A stretch of DNA of 64,000 nt. Source: Siphonodentalium dalli. Its lineage: Eukaryota; Mollusca; Scaphopoda; Gadilida; Siphonodentaliidae. Positions 38,041 to 49,891 of this stretch are shown piece by piece. Both the position numbers and the translations under genes were made by a program. How positions within the stretch are numbered: the stretch's first letter is position 1; each line of letters begins with the position of its first letter. The notes beneath the pieces are model-generated. The model did not search any database. It had not been told where the DNA came from and was given only the letters and a program-made list of their open reading frames with translations. Where the stretch lies: positions 30,506,987-30,570,986 of the forward strand of contig CP136063.1 of the NCBI GenBank assembly GCA_032622095.1, read 5' to 3'.

Positions 38041-39299
38041 AAACATAAGGGGAACAGCTCGGATATGTCGTGTCACCCTGCTAACACCTTATATATCCAT
38101 AAGCATATTTTTCAAACACCCCAATCTCATACTGACATGATACTTTGAGTTTATGCAAACAGCTATAAACCGCTACGTCAACATGGGGAATGTAACATTC
38201 AACTAACATCGCCGAAAATTTCAAAGAAATCAACCACATCACTTCATAGAAAACATCGTCTGAACTACTCACAATTGTAAATATTTACATCTCGATTCGG
38301 GACGCAAATATCGGCGATAAAATAACACAAATGATTTCGCCATCAAGAGTCATTACATTTAATTAATATATAAGTATAGCTGTCAATTATGTTGTCAATT
38401 GTGATTAATATTCATGATAAATAACTATTTTGACCAAGATCTCAATTTATGTTTATCGCCCTCCGGAGTGTTTCACACCACTTTAACTACAAATACGCGT
38501 ACCTATAATTCGGTATTATTGTATGTGACATTTTATATTCTCCCACGTATCAGTGTCGCATTAACAACGACACCTCCCAAATTCGCACCAACAATATAAC
38601 CTTTTATGATAGTGTGTGAATCCTTACATAATAAATCCCATATTAAAATATCAGAGACACATAAATAAATAATCCTGGCATAATAAATCCCATATTAAAA
38701 TAAACATAAACCTATAATTTGAACGGTTGCATTCAATCCGCTTGGAATTTGGTATCCAGCAGCTGTTGCGCTGATCTATCATGCAAATTTACACATATCC
38801 TATCTGCGCATATTCACTTGATTTCGACTTTACCTACGGGACAGCAACAATAACATTAGGGGGGAATGGATAACATATCTATAAACGCGTGTATACCTTT
38901 AATTTAGATACGATATATATTAGGTGCTCGGTACCTGATATACCGGATAATATGTATGGGGCTTTCTCACTTACCTTATATTACGCATGTGGGTCATACA
39001 AAGCCTTAATCAATTGTTATCATGAAACATAAATCATAACACAGAATTTGTGTGTGTTTTATGGGTTTCTGCTATCTTTTCTGTTCCAAATCTTTGTGAC
39101 TGTACATGTATATCAGAAACTGCGGTTACAGCAGGGTGCTCTGCCTATCATTAGCTTATGTCAGCTTCCAGTGGGCAAGACATGGTACCTCTATATGTGG
39201 ACTCTTCTGCTATTGGGCATCCCCCCTTTACTCACATAATGTGGGTCACACAAAGAGAGGATGACATGAGACACATTCACCATGTAATCTAATCCATCT
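38041..39299. other. No recognisable feature
   Basis: Only short ORFs and a small repeat (TAATAAATCCCATATTAAAATA at about 38630 and 38680). Nothing coding that I can support. Confidence 0.45.
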
Positions 39300-40528
39300 A
39301 TTTGTTGATGGCAAGCCCGAAAATAAGATGCCTGTCATTTGTAGCATGAGGTCCCCAGAGGGTGAATTTAGTAAAGCTATCCCGCACTATATTCAGGATG
39401 TTATTTGCTCTTTCATGATTGTGCAGTAATATATTAAATAATTTAATATTATTTCTTCATAGAGCAGAGCAGAAATATTTGCGAGGACAGACAAAAATAT
39501 TCAACATTTAAAAAAAAAACAAAGACTAACTCTGCAAATAATACCATTGGATACTCCTTGGATAGTTGTGTTTGTTTTAAAATTTGGCATATGTATTACT
39601 CATTATGGGCCTTTGTTGAAGTTACCACAGGCATATTTTGACACGCCCCAAAAATGAATGCTCTTTGTTTAATAACTGATTTTCCAACTCCAAACGGGTG
39701 TGAAACTTAACCCGTATTTGAACTGTAAAGATAACATTAATATTTTATTTAGTGGTAGACAGATATCAAATTTTTTCAGATACCGGTAATTATAATCAGT
39801 TGATATCAAATTTTTTCAGATACCGGTAATTATAACCCATTGGTCATCTTGATATATCTCATATAAATATCCCCTAAAATGCCATTCACATATCTAATCT
39901 TTTAGCAACATCAGCTGATGAGCAGAATACAGAGGATGACGTGAGCCATATTCACCATGCCAGCTAGAGAACCAGGATTAGAATGTGAGTAACAGTATAC
40001 TGCAAGCACGTTCAAGTTATCTATGTATTGGATACATGTTTTTTTTTTGGTCAAGAAGAACAATTTATTACACAGTAAAAGATCAGTAATCCATGGCTGA
40101 GATATCAATGCGGTAGGATGGAAAGAAGGATGGACAACTGGATGCATGTAATCCAGCATGCCCACCATTCTCTTCGACAGTGGGGTACAATAATTTGTCA
40201 CATGTATTCAACCTATTTGTTGATGGTAAACCTGAGAATAAGGTGCCTTTCATTTGCAGCATGAGGTCCCCAAAAGGTGAATTTAGTGACGCTACCCGCA
40301 TAGCAGGCTAGCATTATTAAATTCACCTTCTATGTACCTCATTCTGCTTATGCTGGACAGTTTCCTCATTATAGATGTCTCCCTAAAATGTCCAGAGTGA
40401 GACGACACTTCTCCCTGTTTTCAGCTTGGGCCTTGATCACACCTTCCCTCCCATCCCCCTCCCCAGAAATTCAGTCAGTGCCAATTCTGGTAAATAATCA
40501 ATATTACTGTCGTTTTGCTTTATTTCAG

Positions 40529-40570
40529 TGCCGATTCCAGTACATCATAAGAAGACAGACTTTACTGCAA
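40529..40570 (+). CDS. Putative mini-exon 1 of unrecognised gene
   Basis: 42 bp between a strong acceptor (TTTTGCTTTATTTCAG) and donor (GTATGT). Read in phase 1 it gives PIPVHHKKTDFTA without a stop and hands one base to the next exon. It is compatible in phase with the exons at 41178 and 41853. Confidence 0.35.
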
Positions 40571-40710
40571 GTATGTTTAAACACATGGTAAATTATGATA
40601 TGTCTCGCGGATATGTGGTAACAAACGTCTTGTTGGCATAATTACAGGGAATTTACAAATATTGCAGGCAGTACAAGTTCAGTGTTTATTTTAAATATAA
40701 TCCAAAAAAC

Positions 40711-40962
40711 AGATGGATCTTTAATGGAAACGCATGTTATTTTGATATAAATATTGGCAGCATGTCACAGATGGATCTTCATGGAAACGCATGTTATTTT
40801 GATATAAACATTGGCAGCATGTCACAGATGGATCTTCATGGAAACGCATGTTATTTTGATATAAACATTGGCAGCATGTCACAGATGGATCTTCATGGAA
40901 ACGCATGTTATTTTGATATAAACATTGGCAGCATGTCACAGATGGATCTTCTGCGGAAACAA
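40711..40962. repeat. 57-bp minisatellite (about 4.3 copies)
   Basis: CAGATGGATCTTCATGGAAA recurs every 57 bp from 40768; the first copy (40711) reads CTTTAATGG. A 57-bp period keeps a 19-codon frame open on both strands, which explains the overlapping ORFs. It lies between putative mini-exons 1 and 2, so it is probably intronic. Confidence 0.92.
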
Positions 40963-41177
40963 ATCTTATGTTTAGTAGTTGCATTTATGGGCACCACAAT
41001 GATCACAAATCAACCACACCCTAGCCACTTACCATAAATTACAAGTAAACATTCAGAGTTAAAACTAATTTTATGGATCATGAATGAACAGTCATGTCAT
41101 ATGTGATAGTATATACATGTAACATCTAGTCTCGTTGATAGTCGGAAGATATAGATAAAGTCTTTTTTTTCCTCCAG

Positions 41178-41255
41178 ACAGGTGCAGAAACCACGAAAAA
41201 AAGATAAAGCTTGGATCAGTAGTGACTGCCTTCCTTGAGAAGCGGAGAAAGAAGG
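41178..41255 (+). CDS. Putative mini-exon 2 of unrecognised gene
   Basis: 78 bp after a polypyrimidine tract and CCTCCAG, ending before GTTAGT (a weaker donor). Phase 1 to phase 1. Translation RCRNHEKKIKLGSVVTAFLE... is basic and free of stops only in the frame set by mini-exon 1. No family recognised. Confidence 0.35.
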
Positions 41256-41852
41256 GTTAGTCATTCATGAATTTCTGACATATTCTGTTCTTATATTTAT
41301 TATTGAAATCACCCCCTTATATTTATTATTGAAATCACCCCCGAATGGAGATTCTGCAAATTTCGATGTCATTTGTTTTAATAACAAACCCTGGATTATG
41401 TTACTGATGCATATCTTTATTTACAGACAATCATAAAACGCAACCATATCTTAACTTGAGCAATACAAACTTTTAGATGAGAGGTATGACCTGAAAAATT
41501 TAACTTGTGTATTATGGGAGAGTTATCGGTCTGAAACCAAAAATGTTAACAGACGGTCAAATTCTAAGTCGAATAAGGGTCGTAACTCATGTAAAAATAA
41601 TTGGACGGAACCCATATTTGAACTCGGCCTGTATCTCTAGCTGGAAAATACACATACCAACTTTGGTTCAGATCAAATAATTAAAACTGGAGTTATTGAT
41701 CGGAAATCAAAAATGTTAATGGACAGACAGATGGATGGATGCACGGACGTACCGATTACATATTACAACCTTTTTTCAAAAAGGGGCGTATAAAAATATA
41801 TCAGATGTTCATGCATCTCATTTAATAGACATACCGGTATATATGATTGCAG

Positions 41853-41891
41853 GTGAAGAAGATGAACTCGAAAGCAATCAACTCCCAGATA
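41853..41891 (+). CDS. Putative mini-exon 3 of unrecognised gene
   Basis: 39 bp between ATGATTGCAG and a near-consensus donor GTAAGT. Phase 1 to phase 1, translating to the acidic EEDELESNQLPD. All three mini-exons are multiples of three and symmetric, so they could be skipped individually. The upstream and downstream parts of the gene were not found. Confidence 0.4.
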
Positions 41892-42055
41892 GTAAGTATG
41901 TACAAGATTGATTATATATATGATATATTTATATATACAGGTATTAGCACTAACATTTTTTTAAGGAGCACCGTATTTCTTGTGTGTTTGTATTCCCAAC
42001 TTTAATTCCCAACTTTATAAAGACACAAACCAGACACCTGCTGTTATAATCAGAT

Positions 42056-42291
42056 TTAACCCTTTGAGTGCCAGGTCGATTTTTGTAACAACCCATATAC
42101 CCTGTGCCAATGCATTCTCTTATATATGCGAGTCGACCACAGGTCGCCTCGCATATATAAGAGAATGCATTGGCCTAACATTTTTTTTTTTTTTTTTTAC
42201 AATTTTAATAATTTATTCTTCTATTCTTTAACAGATTTATTTTGTAGGTTTAATGGCCGATGAGATCGGCCCCTGGCACTCAAAGGGTTAA
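42056..42291 (+). mobile_element. piggyBac-like MITE, short type
   Basis: TTAA|CCCTTTGAGTGCCAGG ... CCTGGCACTCAAAGGG|TTAA. Includes one copy of the large palindrome (about 42108-42174) and a T-rich right half with GATGAGATCGGCC before the terminus. Others at 46959, 49480 and 50646. Confidence 0.88.
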
Positions 42292-42859
42292 AAGCATTCA
42301 CCAAACAAAATGCCGCTAATTTAATCAGTATGCATATATAAGAGTAGGGACTACAATATTTGCCGTGTGCTACATTAATTTTGTCAGCGACATTTTTGAA
42401 AAACTATCACCGTAAAATTGATCGTTTCCATGTGTTTTCCAGTCTTACAATGGTTTGAAATAACCCCAAGACATATTTTTGGAAAGGATAGGCAGGCGGA
42501 CAGAACCCATTCCTATATCCCCCCTGACGAAAGTTTTTTTTTTTCAAGGGGGGTAACCATGCATGTGAACGGTAGCAAAATGTGAGTAGCATAGCATATA
42601 TAAGCCAATCACAATACAATGCACATGTACTCCTCATTATGAGCCAGTGTCTACCCAAATATGTCTATTTATTATGTCAGCTCTAGCAATTAGCCACTCA
42701 GTGTTGATATATAGCAACAGTATATGAAACCATATTAGGTCGGTGACCTAATATGAAATTAATATTAGGTGCTTGTTTTTTCACAAACTCAATCGCCTGG
42801 GGAATATTTTTGGTGTGTTTTGGTGCCAAGAAGGGTGATATCCGTCAGTGTATCTGTCG

Positions 42860-43250
42860 GAAATATTTTCTATGAAGTTAAAGACATAGTACCATGTACC
42901 AGGTACAGGAAACGACTGCTACAGAGCCTACTGTCCAACATCGACACCTGTTAGTCAGCGACTGAGTTATGCAAGAAGATCACCATTCTCGGTGCCATCG
43001 ACTGCCGCAAGAATGGTGGCAAGAGATATCGACATCGACCATAATCAAATGCGTCAACAACTGTGGCTTCCCAGAGACGAGTTTCTACACAGACGACGAG
43101 ATTCCATTATCAGAGATCACCAAGAAGCTATCCATCACCGACATCGACAACACAATAGACTTTGACAAACATACGCTAACAGAATCCATCGACGACTGGG
43201 AGCAAGAATTGATCGCCGCTCACATCTCAAAAACCGCCGACGACGAATAA
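42860..43250 (+). pseudogene. pogo/Tigger-like (CENP-B family) transposase C-terminal remnant
   Basis: Translation includes TRYRKRLLQSLLSNID, then after a TAG at 42952 CKKITILGAID. After a frame change it continues WWQEISTSTIIKCVNNCGF, an acidic stretch and a TAA at 43248. The helix pattern W-x-x-I-S-x-S-T-I-x-x-C-x-x-x-x-G-F is the end of DDE_1 (pogo/Tigger/jerky) transposases. The catalytic core upstream is not present. Broken by at least one stop and one frameshift. A non-functional transposon fossil. Confidence 0.6.
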
Positions 43251-43388
43251 GACGATGCAACTGACACCATAGAATCAAATCTTTCACATAAAGACATCCT
43301 GGAGCTTCGTCCTAGCTAAAGATGAGATATCTACCAGTCGCTATGGAGTTGAAATTCATGATAGAAACGACGATCGTAAAGTCGGCAT

Positions 43389-44748
43389 CAGTGTTCACGC
43401 TGGACCGAATAAAACTTTAGCCAAAAGTTTAGCCAAATGAAAATTTTATTAGCCAAATGAAAAAAACTTTAGCCAAATGTTTTTTGGCCAAATTAAAAAA
43501 AACTTTGGCCAAATTAAATCATCGTTTTCTGGTCGGTTCACAATTAATGACTAAAACGTAAAATCTAACAGACACAGGTAAAATACACAATAATTTAAAT
43601 AATTTTTATGAACTAGAAGTATTTTATATATATCATTTATTAAAAATTTATTAATCTTTATGTGAAAGAGTGATTGGGGGTGGGGGGGGGGGGGGGGGGG
43701 GGGGGGGTAACCCGGGATTGTCCTTCTTAATGTCATTATTTTTTTGTTTTATATCAATATCTTTTTTTAAATCATTAAATATTTATCCTTGCGAAAATAT
43801 CTAAGTGACATCTGGAAACTAATAACTTAATATTGTTACGCCATTATCAAATTACAATCTGTCATAAAAACATGCATATTATTTTGTCCTTATCGGTATT
43901 GACGACAAATTGCCACAAAATATCTGTCGTGATTCACATTTGGCTGATTAAGCTATTGTCTTACACTTGGTGCTCATAAACCTCGACCAACATAAATACA
44001 ATGTCATCATAAACATGCATTGTGCGGGAGGGCCGTGAGTGACCAGACAGACAATGGGGGATTAGGGGATTAAATGTAAAATAATAACCTTTTGCTGTTT
44101 CGTGCAGAATGACGTAATTTTTCTCCAGATTAAAACAGCCTGTTACGAACAAATTGCTTATATACCAGCGTCAATGCACACTTTACAAAATATTGCTTTC
44201 TTCACATTGTCTTGATTCAACCACGGTCGGTTTAATGTCCATGCGTCTTTGAATGTCCGTCTTGTGAAAACTAAAGATGATTGCATATCACTGTGTGATC
44301 GCTTGGTTGATAGAGTTGTCGATCGGGTTTCCCTTTGTACTGTCCGCGATCGGGTTCCCTTTGTACAGTCGGCAATATATTTCCACTTTCGATATTTTCG
44401 GACTAGATCGTTCACATCACAGAATTGAAAACCCACTTGCCAAAATTTATGTTAGATTTGGAAATAAAAATATGTTTACTGTACACTAAATGTTAGAGCT
44501 TACCTTTTGCTGTTACGGAACGATATTTCATAAGTACGAAATTAATGAAATACTTTCGCCACCTAACTTCGTCTTGAATGTCGATCTATTGAGCGCTTTT
44601 ATGAATTAGCTTTCTGACTCCATGCTTTCAGTCTCCATTTGGGGTAAAAAAAAGTTTAGCCAAAAGTTTAGCCAAATGAAATTTTTATTAGCCAAATTCG
44701 AAAAAGATTAGCCATTGGCTAATTTGGCTACCGACAGCGTGAACACTG
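43389..44748. mobile_element. hAT element, internally deleted
   Basis: Exact 8-bp duplication GTCGGCAT at 43381-43388 and 44749-44756. Terminal repeats CAGTGTTCACGCTG. Subterminal regions hold many TTTAGCCAAAT/ATTTGGCTAA words in opposite orientation at the two ends, likely transposase-binding sites. A long G run lies at about 43681-43707. The interior retains one N-terminal exon on the minus strand but no catalytic region. Confidence 0.9.
44166..44436 (-). pseudogene. N-terminal zinc-finger exon of hAT transposase
   Basis: The minus-strand frame contains RRTFKDAWTLNRPWL and IFCKVCIDAG, then meets a donor-like GTATAT at 44165. A Trp-rich segment followed by C-x2-C is how the TTF/BED-like fingers of some hAT proteins start. 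Remaining ligands would be in an exon that is now missing. No ATG is certain; one lies at about 44281. It supports the hAT assignment and shows the element derives from an autonomous copy by internal deletion. Confidence 0.45.
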
Positions 44749-45050
44749 GTCGGCATGCGCCCACACTAAATCAATATTGGATATTTTCTTGAATAAAGTC
44801 AGACTATTTACACAAATCATGTTCTATATATGTTTTATATAATTTGTTATGTTTGTATTATACATGTATTTGGTTCTCGTAATTATTCAATAAATTCTCA
44901 TTAATCAATAATGCAGTCTTGGTCATTCTTGGTATTCAACGGCGGCAATATATCACCGACGGTGACGCGATTTTCTAAAAAACGAACACCTCTCTAAACC
45001 GAACGAAAGGGCTGGTCCGAAAAGGGTTTTGTAATACCGACCTAAGATAT

Positions 45051-45586
45051 TGAAGGTCGACTATTGCTTGTATTATATAGTTACCATCAACTTACCGGGT
45101 ATAAAATATATCTGGATCAGAGACTCCTTTATATATCGATTAATATTAATTTTTATTTCAAATATTTTCTGGTCTAAGAAGGTGTGGTTGATTAGCTAAC
45201 GAACAATAGTGGTTACAGAGACCAGAAATTTTATGGTGTTATTTTGTCACAAATAAACGTTAATTATACTCATTATCGCTAATAAACGTTAATTATACTC
45301 ATTATCGCTAATAACTATGGAATAAAACAATACAACCAATGAATCTGGGTTATTTGATGTTCAGTACGTAGCCATATGAACAACCTAATGCTCTCTATCG
45401 CCATGTTATCACCAAAATGGTCCATTCTAAAAATAGACAAATAAACGGTCCCAATAAACAATTCGAAATAAAATCAATATTAATTGATAGAAGCCTTTCC
45501 GGATAGGTGTCTTCAGTTCATATTTATTATTTTATACCCACACAACTGTTTCAAATTTGTTATTAAAAGAGATAATCCATCTTTAA
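45051..45586. mobile_element. MITE family A, copy 3
   Basis: Left end degraded (TGAAGGTCGACTATTGC), right end intact (GAGATAATCCATCTTTAA). Internal arms as in the other copies, with a small local duplication of AAACGTTAATTATACTCATT near 45250-45310. Confidence 0.8.
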
Positions 45587-45802
45587 GTTAATTTCCCATT
45601 TGCTTTACAAGATAGCCATGCGTGTATACAGCTCATGTATGGTTAAGAGGTCGATTACTTAGGGCATTACTGTACTTGCTTCTTTAGTCAATAGCTATAA
45701 CAGTTGGTTTAATTGAGCAACTGGCCGATGTTCAAAGTTTTGGGCTTATAACGGACTCCAAGTTATTCACAATTATGAAGTTCCATCGCTTAGCGCGTCA
45801 AT

Positions 45803-45927
45803 TGTAACAATGAACCCCATTCCATTCTTGATTAACGGTCCTCCCATTAAAAGAGAAATAAAACTGTCATTTCTATATATATCCCTCAAGTATAATTTGC
45901 TACAGATTGGCGCCCGATATGGGACCG
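45803..45927 (+). mobile_element. Probable 5' LTR end and tRNA primer-binding site
   Basis: TGGCGCCCGATATGGGACC at 45908-45926 resembles the tRNA-Lys-type primer-binding sites of LTR retrotransposons (TGGCGCCCGAA...). A candidate LTR TGTAACA...TGCTACA (45803-45904) ends 3 bp upstream and contains AATAAA at about 45857. The right LTR was not found in the window. The LTR length is a guess; the true 5' edge may lie further left. Confidence 0.5.
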
Positions 45928-46112
45928 TTAAGACATACAGTTCTGCTCTTATCCAGCCTTATGCACTTTCAAAAAAAAAAAAACGAGTATATAAAAGAAA
46001 TAAGGGGCAGAGGTATAGTATCCAGGCTGAATTTATTTATTTATTTATGTTTTGTTTTGTTCACGGATTAAATGTTTAAGCCCCCCCCCCCCCCCCTAAA
46101 TTTCTATATAAT

Positions 46113-46643
46113 ATGGCTTTATCGCAAAAGAGCGAAGATGAATTACAAAGATTGTTAGAGGAGACCGAAGGGGTACAGGAATCGATACTACAACACATAG
46201 CCTCATCATGCCGAAAGACTTCAGCTTTTGGAACAAGGCCTCCGTTATCTCCATCCAACATTTCTGAAACAGATCGGAAACGGTATGACCGATTTCATAT
46301 GGGGCATAGTATGCCCTTTGGGGAAACTTTCACATCTAATGTCCGCGAACCACATAATACCGTCATGCCTGATTCATATAATGGTCAGTCGGAGGTAATG
46401 GAGTGGGTGGCACATTTTAAGAGCTGTGTTGCCTTGAATGAATGGTCGGCATCATATTCAACCAAAGTATTAGCCACTCGTCTCAAAGGACGAGCAATGG
46501 AATTTTACCTTTCTCTAGTGCATGAACGACCTGTAGACTATGAAAGGATTTTACTATGCTTTCAAGAACGATTTTCAGAGTGTACCAATGCCGAAAGTAA
46601 TAAAACCCTATTGAGGGATTATAAACCAAAGGCAAATTGTTAA
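46113..46643 (+). pseudogene. Retrotransposon Gag (Ty3/gypsy-like capsid), truncated
   Basis: 176 residues from ATG 46113. The stretch MPDSYNGQSEVMEWVAHF, then KVLATRLKGRAMEFY and FQERFS, shows the W-x2-F, L-x-G-A-x2-Y/F and F-x2-F-x3-F spacing of Ty3/gypsy capsid domains. Capsid would form the particle packaging element RNA. The frame ends early at a TAA; traces of continued Gag-like sequence run in other frames to about 46950, where a MITE is inserted. No protease or reverse transcriptase follows. A decayed, truncated copy. Confidence 0.65.
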
Positions 46644-46958
46644 ATGGCTAGTAATATTCGTAGCCTCATTAGCAAGGCATACACTTCGCTAGGTAGTGAT
46701 ACAGCAAATATTAGCCAAAGATTATTTTGTAGAAAACATAAACGATAGGGAGGTGCAATTACAAGTTCGGCGCCGAAAAACCCGAGGACATAAATGAGGC
46801 CCTATTCATAGCCCAAGAGGAATCAGGGTTTCTCCGTAATCGAAAAAACCAGTGGTGTATAGCATACAAAGTTGACATGATACAAATTTTCACCATACTT
46901 TGAAACAATTGGATACCAAAGTAGAGGAGTTGGGGGGAAAACTTTGAAAAATGTGGTT

Positions 46959-47208
46959 TTAACCCTTTGAGTGCCAGGTCCGATTTTTGTATCAACCCAT
47001 ATACCCTGTGCCAATGCAATCTCTTATATATGCGAGTCGACCATAGGTCGCCTCGCATATATAAGAGAATGCATTGGCCTAACAATTTTTATTATTTTTT
47101 TTTTACAATTTTTTTTACAATTTTAATAATTTATTCTTATATTCTTTAACAGACTTATTTTGTAGGTTTAGGGCCGATGAGATCGGCCCCTGGCACTCAA
47201 AGGGTTAA
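46959..47208 (+). mobile_element. piggyBac-like MITE, short type
   Basis: TTAA|CCCTTTGAGTGCCAGG ... CACTCAAAGGG|TTAA, with the palindrome at about 47011-47077 (one mismatch, CAATCTC for CATTCTC). Inserted into decayed Gag sequence, so younger than the retrotransposon. Confidence 0.88.
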
Positions 47209-47459
47209 ATGGGTCAAGTGGGGAGAAGAAAATCGACGGGGGGAAAAGGTAGAGGGAAATTCAAACGGGATATATATATATATATGACAAATACCTCATC
47301 ATACAAGTAAATGTATTCGGACTTTCTCCAAATGCTCTCATGATTTTGTTGTCAGCAAACCCAAATTCTGTCTCATCCACAGAAATATAGATACAAAGCC
47401 AGTCAGAGTGTTGGTGTGAGGGGGGGGCATAGCTTTGTCAGATGCCTGGGATCTTGGCT

Positions 47460-48404
47460 TAGGGCCCCGACGAATCGGCAATTTCAACATAGAATCGAAT
47501 CTCGAATCGAATCACGATAATGATTCGAAATCAAATCGAATCTTGAATCAAATCTTTTTTGAACACTTTAGTAGATTGGCAGTACCAATCAGTGGGGGTA
47601 CGAGCACAAATGAGGGCAATTGTCTAATGATTTTATAACGTCAGTGAGGTAACTCAGATTATGAAGGAGGTTCATTAAACTTAATTTCGATGACATGATA
47701 TGAACAATATTTAATCAAGGTTTAAACAGTTTAATATATGAGAATGGCACGCCTTCATTTCATATTTTGTGACACTGCTACTATGCGTGAAGTTCGTGAA
47801 AGTAAGCAGTTTGGAACTTTGGAGTCAATGGAGTCTGATTCGTGTCATTGCAAACGGAAACTCTTCTGCGAATGCATGTATGCTTCACCCTGTTGCGCAC
47901 AGCAGGCACGCGCGATATCAACATTGCGCATCGTGACTTGGCAAACGGGATAACAGGAACTATGTATAGTATCCCAACTTGGGCCTGGATCAATTGAGTT
48001 GTCATGAAAGCTATTAAAATGGTCATCCGTATTTCATTTCCTAGATAACATATTCTGTATAAAGATGTTGATCGGATATAGACACGACAATTTGGAGCCC
48101 ATAATGTTTATTTAATATATTTATATCATGTTAAGTTTTAAAATTAAAAAAATATATATTATTTGATTGAGCTGAGTAATGCAATATAGGCTTTTCTGGT
48201 ATAAGAATATAAAATACGACATACAAATATGTCCCACAAGAAATTCACTCGCTTCTGCAGATGGGGCCGGGCAAAAATCATGACATTGCTGGTTTTATGT
48301 GCGCTGCGATTATGGTACAACCGTGATGAACACGCGAACCACCAGAGACATACCAGCAGGTAACATAAATTCGAAATCGAATCTCAAAGCTTCATCGGGC
48401 CCTA
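47460..48404. mobile_element. hAT non-autonomous element with TAGGGCCC ends
   Basis: Exact 8-bp duplication TCTTGGCT at 47452-47459 and 48405-48412. Terminal repeats TAGGGCCC-GA. Subterminal TCGAATC/GATTCGA words are repeated. No transposase. Inserted between the Gag remnant and the SGNH-like remnant. Confidence 0.85.
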
Positions 48405-48498
48405 TCTTGGCTAGCACCAAAATCCGCCCAGTTCATAGAACTAACTATGATATATGTCAAACATTTCCGATTGGATCCCAAGGATAAATATTTGAGGA

Positions 48499-48960
48499 GT
48501 CGGTGCCTATAAGGTTGAACATTTATGGGCCGAACGACATTTAATGCGTTCGTATAAACCGGATGTGGTGATTCTCAAAATAGGAGCAAGTGATGTTGCT
48601 TCTGTTGCCTCCGTCTCGGATGTGTTCGAGAGTATAAAAACGTTGTATAAATGGTTAGAAGAACGTGGCGTTAAGGTAGTAATCTCTGAGTGATTCGAGA
48701 GGAATTTTCTTCAAAATAAATTGAACTAAGCCACAATGGATCAGGCTATTGCTCAGGTCAACGAGAACATTAAACAACTCGATGCAAAACTCAAAGCTAA
48801 TCAAGAACAGTGGACGTACAGATTCCATACATCCGGTTTAACAAATAATATTGCCTCTAAACTATGTGATGGTATCCATTTCACCATGGCAAAGCAACAT
48901 ACATATTGGAAGAGTGTGAGAAGTATAGTTATCCATTCAATAAAATACCTGAATAAATAA
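48499..48960 (+). pseudogene. SGNH-hydrolase-like coding remnant
   Basis: One frame (48499-48695) gives YKPDVVILKIGASDV and GVKVVISE, like the P-D-x-V-x-x-x-x-G-x-x-D block of SGNH/GDSL hydrolases. After frame changes and stops (48696-48735) the ORF 48736-48960 gives LCDGIHFTMAK, the D-G-x-H block carrying the catalytic Asp/His, then a helical end. SGNH domains are known as extra ORFs in some Ngaro and CR1-type retrotransposons. The N-terminal catalytic Ser block was not found. Broken; probably a retroelement accessory domain, not a host enzyme. Confidence 0.45.
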
Positions 48961-49479
48961 ATGAGTATATTATACATGTGTATTCTCACAATGGATAAAT
49001 TTTGGGATTCAAAATGCTTAATGTACATGGACAACGACCGATATTGGCCCGAATTGGGTTTGTTTGGATGGGGTTAAAATTGTTTACTACCGATCAGTTT
49101 CGCATGAGTAGTTTTGGATTAGAGCTTTGAATAATTAATCATGTTCGGACCTCGATGGACGGTCACCGTGCATGTTCCCTGTGATTTATGATAAACAACA
49201 ACTCAGCACGACTTTTATGCTTGAGTCGCCGTTTATGAAGTAAACAAGCTATCGATATTGGCCGACTTATATCATTCTGAATTTGGTCGCCGACAAAGGC
49301 GTTGGTTTATAATTGGTCTTTCGGAATCTTGGTTTTGGTTGGCCCAATGAGTATATTATGTGTATTCTCACAATGGCATTCACCAGATATATATACCATT
49401 CTAGAGTGGGGTAATGTTTTTTGGGTAATATTTATAGCATGGCCTACTGTAATCAGTGAGCTTTTGACTCTTAACCCCA
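48961..49479. other. No recognisable feature
   Basis: CGATATTGGCC occurs at about 49038 and 49254, but no gene or mobile element could be supported. Confidence 0.4.
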
Positions 49480-49891
49480 TTAACCCTTTCAGTGCCAGGG
49501 GCTGATCTCATCGGCCTAATTTACGGTCTGTAAAATCCGCCTATTTTTGGGTATGCTTAAGCATGCTATAGCGAATTTAAAAACAAACTGGATAAAACCT
49601 TAGAGGGATGTTATAACTCAAAACTATCACCAAGTATTCATAGGAATAATTTGTATGCCCATAAAAAACGTAATATTCCCTGGCTCTAAACCTACAAAAT
49701 AAGTCTGTTAAAGAATACAAGAAAAAATTGTCAAAATTGTAAAAAATAATAACAAATGATGAAAAATTGTTAGGCCAATGCATTCTCTTATATATGCGAG
49801 GTGACCTATGGTCGACTCGCATATATAAGAGAATGCATTGGCACAGGGTATATGGGTTGATACAAAAATCGACCTGGCACTCAAGGGTTAA
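49480..49891 (-). mobile_element. piggyBac-like MITE, short type with extra internal sequence
   Basis: TTAA|CCCTTTCAGTGCCAGG ... CCTGGCACTCAAGGG|TTAA in reverse orientation to 42056. It carries about 170 bp not present in the other short copies, between GATCTCATCGGCC and CTAAACCTACAAAATAAG. This may be the ancestral, longer form. The palindrome lies at about 49774-49840. Confidence 0.85.

Noticed and set aside
40467-40489. A 23-bp exon before mini-exon 1
   Set aside because: Splice sites look acceptable, but its phase does not join the following exon without a stop.
44277-44489. Plus-strand ORF inside the hAT element
   Set aside because: Shadow of the minus-strand zinc-finger exon.
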